A stretch of 26,589 bases of DNA from CAZRHR01 sp964599915 (GTDB taxonomy: Bacteria > Bacteroidota > Bacteroidia > CAIKAF01). The notes beneath the pieces are model-generated. The model worked only from the letters and a program-made list of their open reading frames with translations, did not search any database and was not told the DNA's origin. The DNA lies in contig CAZRHR010000038.1 of NCBI GenBank assembly GCA_964599915.1, forward strand, positions 1 to 26,589. Direction: 5' to 3'. Below are positions 23,195 to 26,589 of the stretch, one piece after another. The position numbers and the translations under genes are program-made. Every line of letters begins with the position of its first letter. Position 1 is the stretch's first letter.

Positions 23195-24038
23195 AATCGT
23201 TCTTAAAGTCGCTTTTAGTGCGGCGATGCTGGCTTGGGTACTCTATCAAGTGCCCTGGCAGGATTTTAAAAACTTGCCCGCGCATTGGGACTGGCCATGG
23301 CTGTTACCCGCTTTTATTCTATACATTCTGTCTAAAATTATTTCTGCTTTCAGAGCGGGCCAACTTCTGCAGCAGCAAGGCTATGCCGGGACCTTCAACA
23401 GGTTTCAGTTGTTGTATTTTAAAGGAATGTATTACAACCTTTTGTTGCCCGGAGGTGTGAGTGGCGACGGCTGGAAGGTTTGGTTTTTAAAAGGGAAAAA
23501 GCGACAGGGAATGCATGGTCAAACTCCGGTAAAAGCCTTGCTGGCTGCCGTTTTTTTTGACCGGTTGAGTGGGGCCGTGGCATTAGCGGTGTGGTCTTTG
23601 GTATTGGGCGCCTTTCTTTTTCCTAGGTACGCGTGGGTGGCGGGATGGCTTTTAGTACTAGGTGTTGCTGTTTTTAAGTGGATGACCCATCGTTGGTTTC
23701 GTTCTTTTATGCCCGGTTGGTGGAAAGGTTTGGGGTTGTCTTTATTGGCGCAGGGTTTGGCTGGTCTTACGGCCTACGTTCTATGGTTGGCGATGGCCCA
23801 ACCCGGACCATCCGGCCTATTGATTTTATCTTTTTTCATTGCCAATTTGGCCTCCGTCTTACCCATTACATTTGGAGGTATTGGCTTACGCGAGTGGGTT
23901 TTTATCCAATTTGCCGGACCACATTTGATGTCTTATGTTTGGGTGGCTTTGTGCTTTACGGGCATTCACACCGCAGTGAGTTTGGTGGGGGCTTTTATGG
24001 GGAAAGTGGAGTTTGAGGAGGGGGAGGAAGGACCTTGA
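23178..24038 (+). CDS. AglD/LPG-synthase-type integral membrane protein (UPF0104)
   Basis: A 286-residue protein with about seven or eight membrane helices, in the family of the lysylphosphatidylglycerol synthase membrane domain and the AglD C-terminal part. Family marks are YFKGMYYNLLLPGGVSGDGWKVWFL near 79-103, AVFFDRLSGAVAL near 125-137, and FFIANLASVLPITFGGIGLRE near 216-236, with the last Gly-Gly-x-Gly-xx-Glu block. It starts with GTG inside the end of the glycosyltransferase gene, so translation is coupled. In archaeal AglD a GT2 domain and this membrane domain are one protein; here they are neighbouring genes, which suggests one lipid-linked glycosylation step. A flippase role is possible but unproven. 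No aminoacyl-tRNA-transferring domain is present, so it is not MprF. Confidence 0.85.
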   Translation: MDKRFKIVLKVAFSAAMLAWVLYQVPWQDFKNLPAHWDWPWLLPAFILYILSKIISAFRAGQLLQQQGYAGTFNRFQLLYFKGMYYNLLLPGGVSGDGWKVWFLKGKKRQGMHGQTPVKALLAAVFFDRLSGAVALAVWSLVLGAFLFPRYAWVAGWLLVLGVAVFKWMTHRWFRSFMPGWWKGLGLSLLAQGLAGLTAYVLWLAMAQPGPSGLLILSFFIANLASVLPITFGGIGLREWVFIQFAGPHLMSYVWVALCFTGIHTAVSLVGAFMGKVEFEEGEEGP

Positions 24039-24115
24039 CATGGTTTTGGAAAGGGAGCCATTTATCTTAGAAAAATAACCGAAGTAAGAGTCTGGATATC
24101 AGTCTTATATTGCGT

Positions 24116-24211
24116 GTTTTACGGGTAAAACTAATGGCGAAGGTGTGCACATGGTTAAGCATATTCTTTCGGCTCAAAGGAAGCTGCATGAACCTCTATT
24201 TTCCGTAAAAC
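24116..24211. repeat. Short element bounded by inverted repeats
   Basis: The 9-base GTTTTACGG (24116-24124) recurs in inverted form as CCGTAAAAC (24203-24211). The left arm is also part of a 7-bp hairpin, GTTTTAC (24116-24122) with GTAAAAC (24125-24131). Between the arms lies an open frame of 24 codons (24134-24208, MAKVCTWLSIFF...). The element sits in the gap between two convergent genes. It may be a dispersed extragenic repeat or a remnant of a mobile element; one copy alone cannot decide. Confidence 0.4.
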
Positions 24212-24265
24212 GTTAGAAATCAAGGGAGGCGCTACGGTAACCAAACGCTTTCAAGCCCACCTTCC

Positions 24266-25015
24266 TCACTCCAAGAAAAACACAATGGTACTCACCACCC
24301 GCGCTTTTTGTAAAAATGGTTCTTTGGGAGCCGTACTCCCTTCTTCATCGTAAAAATACGCACCCGCAATGGTGATTTGCCCTTGAGAAGCCGTCTTTAT
24401 CTTGCCCAGTTTCGCTTGCGAATCGTTGGCAAACTGCTCGCCTGCGATGCGCGCGTTCTTTGTGCTTTCCGCAATTAATTGTGGCTTAATGGAATTTAAA
24501 TCGGGGAAAATATATTCTGTAGATACGGTACAGGTCAAATCCTTGCTCACCAAGTCCAACCTCATTTGTGCCGCCAAATCTTCCGTTTTGGTAACTTCAT
24601 TCGATGGAATGGTTAAGCGTTGAAAAATGGAATAGCGATCAATTTTCACTTTGACTTGCTGGCTATTTACCCACTGGGTTTCATAATATTTTTCTTGGTC
24701 GTTTATGCCCAAATGATGAATTTTTATACCATTTCGGTCAATACCCATGCCCGTTAAATACTCCAAAATGGCATTTTTCTTGGCCTCTGTTTGCTGCATA
24801 AGGTCTTGCAGCTCATCACCCGAAAAGGAAAACTCAAGTGAAATGGTGGATGAGGTGGCGGTCATGTTCATTTCTGCCAATCCTTTTACTGTGACTACCC
24901 GGTCTTTGTCGCTAAAGGTTTTGAGGCCTTTGAAAATGAAAAATCCCAGTAGCACAAGTCCGGCTACGATAGATAGACTAAGAAATCCGAATCTTGAGGC
25001 TACTTTATTTTCCAT
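24266..25015 (-). CDS. SIMPL domain protein (DUF541)
   Basis: A 249-residue SIMPL-domain protein, a family of exported or membrane-anchored proteins with poorly defined functions, some linked to stress tolerance. Residues about 13-32 form one membrane helix (LSIVAGLVLLGFFIFKGL), so the body should lie in the periplasm. The body has the family pattern: RVVTVKGLAEMNMTATSS near 39-56, long helix LMQQTEAKKNAILEYLTGMGI, the strand YSIFQRLTIPS, AESTKNARIAGEQFANDSQAKLG near 182-204 and a C-terminal AYFYDEE...ARVVSTIVFFL. The anchored form with a short cytoplasmic N-terminus is frequent in Bacteroidota. It converges with the AglD-like gene and follows the 24-nt tandem repeat region. No operon partner is visible. 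Confidence 0.88.
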   Translation of the reverse strand: MENKVASRFGFLSLSIVAGLVLLGFFIFKGLKTFSDKDRVVTVKGLAEMNMTATSSTISLEFSFSGDELQDLMQQTEAKKNAILEYLTGMGIDRNGIKIHHLGINDQEKYYETQWVNSQQVKVKIDRYSIFQRLTIPSNEVTKTEDLAAQMRLDLVSKDLTCTVSTEYIFPDLNSIKPQLIAESTKNARIAGEQFANDSQAKLGKIKTASQGQITIAGAYFYDEEGSTAPKEPFLQKARVVSTIVFFLE

Positions 25016-25258
25016 GGAAATAATGGGTTAATGGTTGTTTTTGTGTTGGTTGCATTGCAAACGAATCGTGGTTCACTTTAGTATGGAATGGGGCAGGTTT
25101 CTTTTGGTGGATTTCTGAAAACGCAGTTTCTCTCTTCCTACATGCCATTCCTAACGAAAATCAAAACCGCTAATCCTTGAACAGACTTAACCAGGGTGAG
25201 AATTTATATAAAGGGCTGTTTCCTTAAAAAAATATTTTGAGTCTAGCTGAAATGCGAT
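25016..25258. other. Intergenic stretch before the tandem repeat
   Basis: About 240 bases without a convincing gene, part of a 353-base gap between the SIMPL and SpoIIE-type phosphatase genes. A one-mismatch -7 box (TTCGTTTG on the minus strand near 25058-25065) may serve the SIMPL gene. The rest is AT-rich and has no hairpin or conserved motif that I can identify. Confidence 0.4.
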
Positions 25259-25354
25259 GGTTGACCTTACCCAAAACATGCAGGTTGAGCGTAGCCAAAA
25301 CATGCAGGTTGAGCGTAGCCGAAAACCGGTGGTTGAGCGTAGCCGAAACCACAT
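25259..25354. repeat. Four tandem copies of a 24-nt repeat
   Basis: Units of exactly 24 bases start at 25259, 25283, 25307 and 25331. The shared core is GGTTGAGCGTAGCC followed by AAAAC or GAAAAC/GAAACC; units 1 and 2 end CAAAACATGCA, and unit 1 has diverged in the core (GGTTGACCTTACC). Units 3 and 4 carry GGTTGAGCGTAGCCGAAA(A)CC, whose ends GGTT and AACC can pair. There are no spacers between units, so this is not a CRISPR array. The core resembles short extragenic repeats that I associate with Bacteroidota genomes. Confidence 0.85.
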
Positions 25355-25368
25355 TCCACCCCGCCCCC

Positions 25369-26565
25369 TCAATGAAACCTCAAAATTAAAAACGCCATAT
25401 CGTCTGCATGTTCCTCTTTGCCGGAATAATCGCGGATATGCACAATCGTGTTGGTGATAATGTCCTGTGTAGTCAAATGGATGTGACTGGCCAAAAAATC
25501 TCTAAAACCTTCCAAACCTAGATATTGCCCTTCTTGGTTTTCAATTTCCGTGAGTCCGTCGGTGTATAATACCAAGGTAGTTTCCGGGTCCACCACCAAC
25601 TTTCCGGAACGGGAAAAAGGCAATTCATCCAGCATCCCCAAACCAATTGAACCTTCTTTTAAAATGGCTACACCTTGCTTGTGAAAATACAAGGCGGGGT
25701 TATGACCGCAATTGATGTAGGTGAGCTCACGTGTAGTAGGACAAAATTTCGCCAAAAACGCCGTAATGAACTTTTCTCCATTGGCGGCATGCATCACCTT
25801 TTGGTTCAAGATATGCGCCAATTCTTCTAAATCGTTCACGTAAGAAAACAGGGCTCGAATATTGGCCTGGAAATTTGACATTAACAAGGCGGCAGAAACT
25901 CCTTTTCCACTTACGTCTGCAATGCACAAGGCATACGTACCGTCGTTCAAACGGAAATAATCGTAATAATCGCCGCCCACCTGAGAATGGGTTTTGTAAA
26001 ATGCATTCACTTCTACGGAGCCGCTCACGGGAAAAGTTTGTGGCAGCAACAAATTTTGAAGGGTGGAGGCCAATTCAAGTTCTTTTTTCAAACTTTCCTG
26101 CCGGATGCTTTCCCGCGCCAAGTCTTTGTTCTCAAAGGCCACATATATGATGTTGGTCAGGGCCTGAATAAAATCTCGGTCGTCCGAGTCCAGCGGTGTA
26201 TCATTTCCGGAAAAAAGTAAGAAAGCCAGTGGACGGTCTTTATGGAAAACGGGAATGAGAAATTGGAAAAAATCTACGGCCGTATTATCCAAAGCCAAGA
26301 CTTCCGTAGGGTCTTGGATGCGTTCTAAAAAGGGCGGAAGGTTCATGGCCAGGACTTCCTCTACACTGATGCCATGGATAAGTTCGAGTTGCTTGGGCAC
26401 ACCTCCCTTGGTGGAATAGACCACAAACCGGGATAAATGCATTTGATTCCTCAAAATGGAATCATAAATTTTGAGCAATTGCTCCCGGGAAAAATTGGAA
26501 TTGATGGCCTGCGTGATTTGCAGGATGGCTTGTAGCCTGGTTTTAAAAATCTTTTCGCTGTACAT
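25369..26565 (-). CDS. GAF-like domain plus SpoIIE/RsbU-type serine phosphatase
   Basis: A 398-residue cytoplasmic PP2C-type phosphatase that usually dephosphorylates anti-sigma-factor antagonists in partner-switching control. The N-terminal part (about 10-150) resembles a GAF sensor domain, followed by a helical linker (LARESIRQESLKKELELASTLQ, 149-170) that is likely coiled-coil. The PP2C part has LLLPQTFP near 172-179, VGGDYYDYF (D199), IADVSGKGVSAALLMS (D217), INCGHNPALYF, LVLYTDGLTE (D336) and ADDMAFLIL (D388, D389); all metal-binding Asp residues are present. The start at 26565 matches the usual opening of the GAF domain, but the frame stays open to the window edge 24 bases away, so a longer N-terminus is possible. 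No anti-sigma factor or antagonist gene is nearby. Confidence 0.93.
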   Translation of the reverse strand: MYSEKIFKTRLQAILQITQAINSNFSREQLLKIYDSILRNQMHLSRFVVYSTKGGVPKQLELIHGISVEEVLAMNLPPFLERIQDPTEVLALDNTAVDFFQFLIPVFHKDRPLAFLLFSGNDTPLDSDDRDFIQALTNIIYVAFENKDLARESIRQESLKKELELASTLQNLLLPQTFPVSGSVEVNAFYKTHSQVGGDYYDYFRLNDGTYALCIADVSGKGVSAALLMSNFQANIRALFSYVNDLEELAHILNQKVMHAANGEKFITAFLAKFCPTTRELTYINCGHNPALYFHKQGVAILKEGSIGLGMLDELPFSRSGKLVVDPETTLVLYTDGLTEIENQEGQYLGLEGFRDFLASHIHLTTQDIITNTIVHIRDYSGKEEHADDMAFLILRFH

Positions 26566-26589
26566 GGTGGGTAAAGGGGTGGGGCGGGT

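Noticed and set aside
23178..24038. MprF-type lysylphosphatidylglycerol synthase
   Set aside because: Only the membrane domain is present; the C-terminal aminoacyl-transferring domain is missing, and the upstream neighbour is a GT2 enzyme.
24116..24215. Integron attC-like site (inverted ends and a CGTTAG string)
   Set aside because: The required pair of core sites (RYYYAAC and GTTRRRY) is not found at the two ends, and there is no integrase gene. Treated as a repeat element of unknown type instead.
25259..25354. CRISPR array
   Set aside because: The 24-nt units are directly adjacent without spacers, and no cas gene is present.
25187..25372. 61-residue minus-strand frame with repeated FRLRST/CMFWLRST units
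   Set aside because: The repeated peptide is only the translation of the 24-nt tandem repeat, which keeps any frame open because 24 is divisible by three. It has no promoter or protein-like start.

Overview
The window looks like chromosomal DNA of a Bacteroidota bacterium, probably an environmental member of the Saprospirales/Sphingobacteriales side of the phylum (the phylum is a firm inference, the order is a guess). The evidence is: recurring promoters with the Bacteroidota -7 element TAnnTTTG and a -33 TTG; the gene order DUF3098-uppP-truB-queA; paired DUF1573 proteins; a KMSKQ-type valyl-tRNA synthetase; small lipoproteins and beta-barrels with Bacteroidota-like signal peptides; and almost no Shine-Dalgarno sequences. 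Almost everything is housekeeping or ordinary accessory content. I do not see a defence island, CRISPR array, prophage, biosynthetic cluster, rRNA or tRNA.

Layout. 1-1000: an AT-rich edge with the C-terminal end of an IS transposase, one doubtful small membrane protein and about 300 nt without a gene. 1008-10784: a long, tightly packed minus-strand run, read from right to left: valS, a four-helix membrane protein, rsgA, an OmpA-like protein, DUF3098, uppP, truB, queA, a glutaryl-CoA-dehydrogenase-like gene and a small lipoprotein that ends at a strong terminator. Internal promoters lie before DUF3098 and queA. 10811-13361: divergent from valS, two tandem DUF1573 paralogues, each with its own promoter, terminator and an identical two-site direct repeat, followed by a PLP aminotransferase. 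13411-17796 (minus): an outer-membrane-like protein, a lipoprotein, a small secreted protein, class I fructose-1,6-bisphosphatase and a lone cytochrome-oxidase subunit III. 17873-18313 (plus): tspO. 18306-21533 (minus): gpsA, a TPR protein, an ALDH3-type aldehyde dehydrogenase and an Mpo1/DUF962 protein. 21690-24038 (plus): a small beta-barrel, then a GT2 polyprenyl-phosphate-type glycosyltransferase overlapping an AglD/LPG-synthase-type membrane protein. 24266-26565 (minus): a SIMPL protein and a GAF-SpoIIE phosphatase, separated by four tandem copies of a 24-nt repeat.

How genes may work together. uppP (undecaprenyl phosphate recycling) and truB/queA (tRNA modification) form a conserved cell-envelope/translation cluster. 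The translationally coupled Mpo1 and ALDH3 genes suggest oxidation of hydroxy-acyl chains or fatty aldehydes, next to gpsA for phospholipid backbone synthesis. The GT2 plus AglD-like pair suggests a lipid-linked sugar step. The best leads for follow-up are the shared TGTTAA-N5-TGTTAA sites before both DUF1573 genes, the Mpo1-ALDH coupling, the two extragenic repeats near 24.1 and 25.3 kb, and the missing ATG start of truB.
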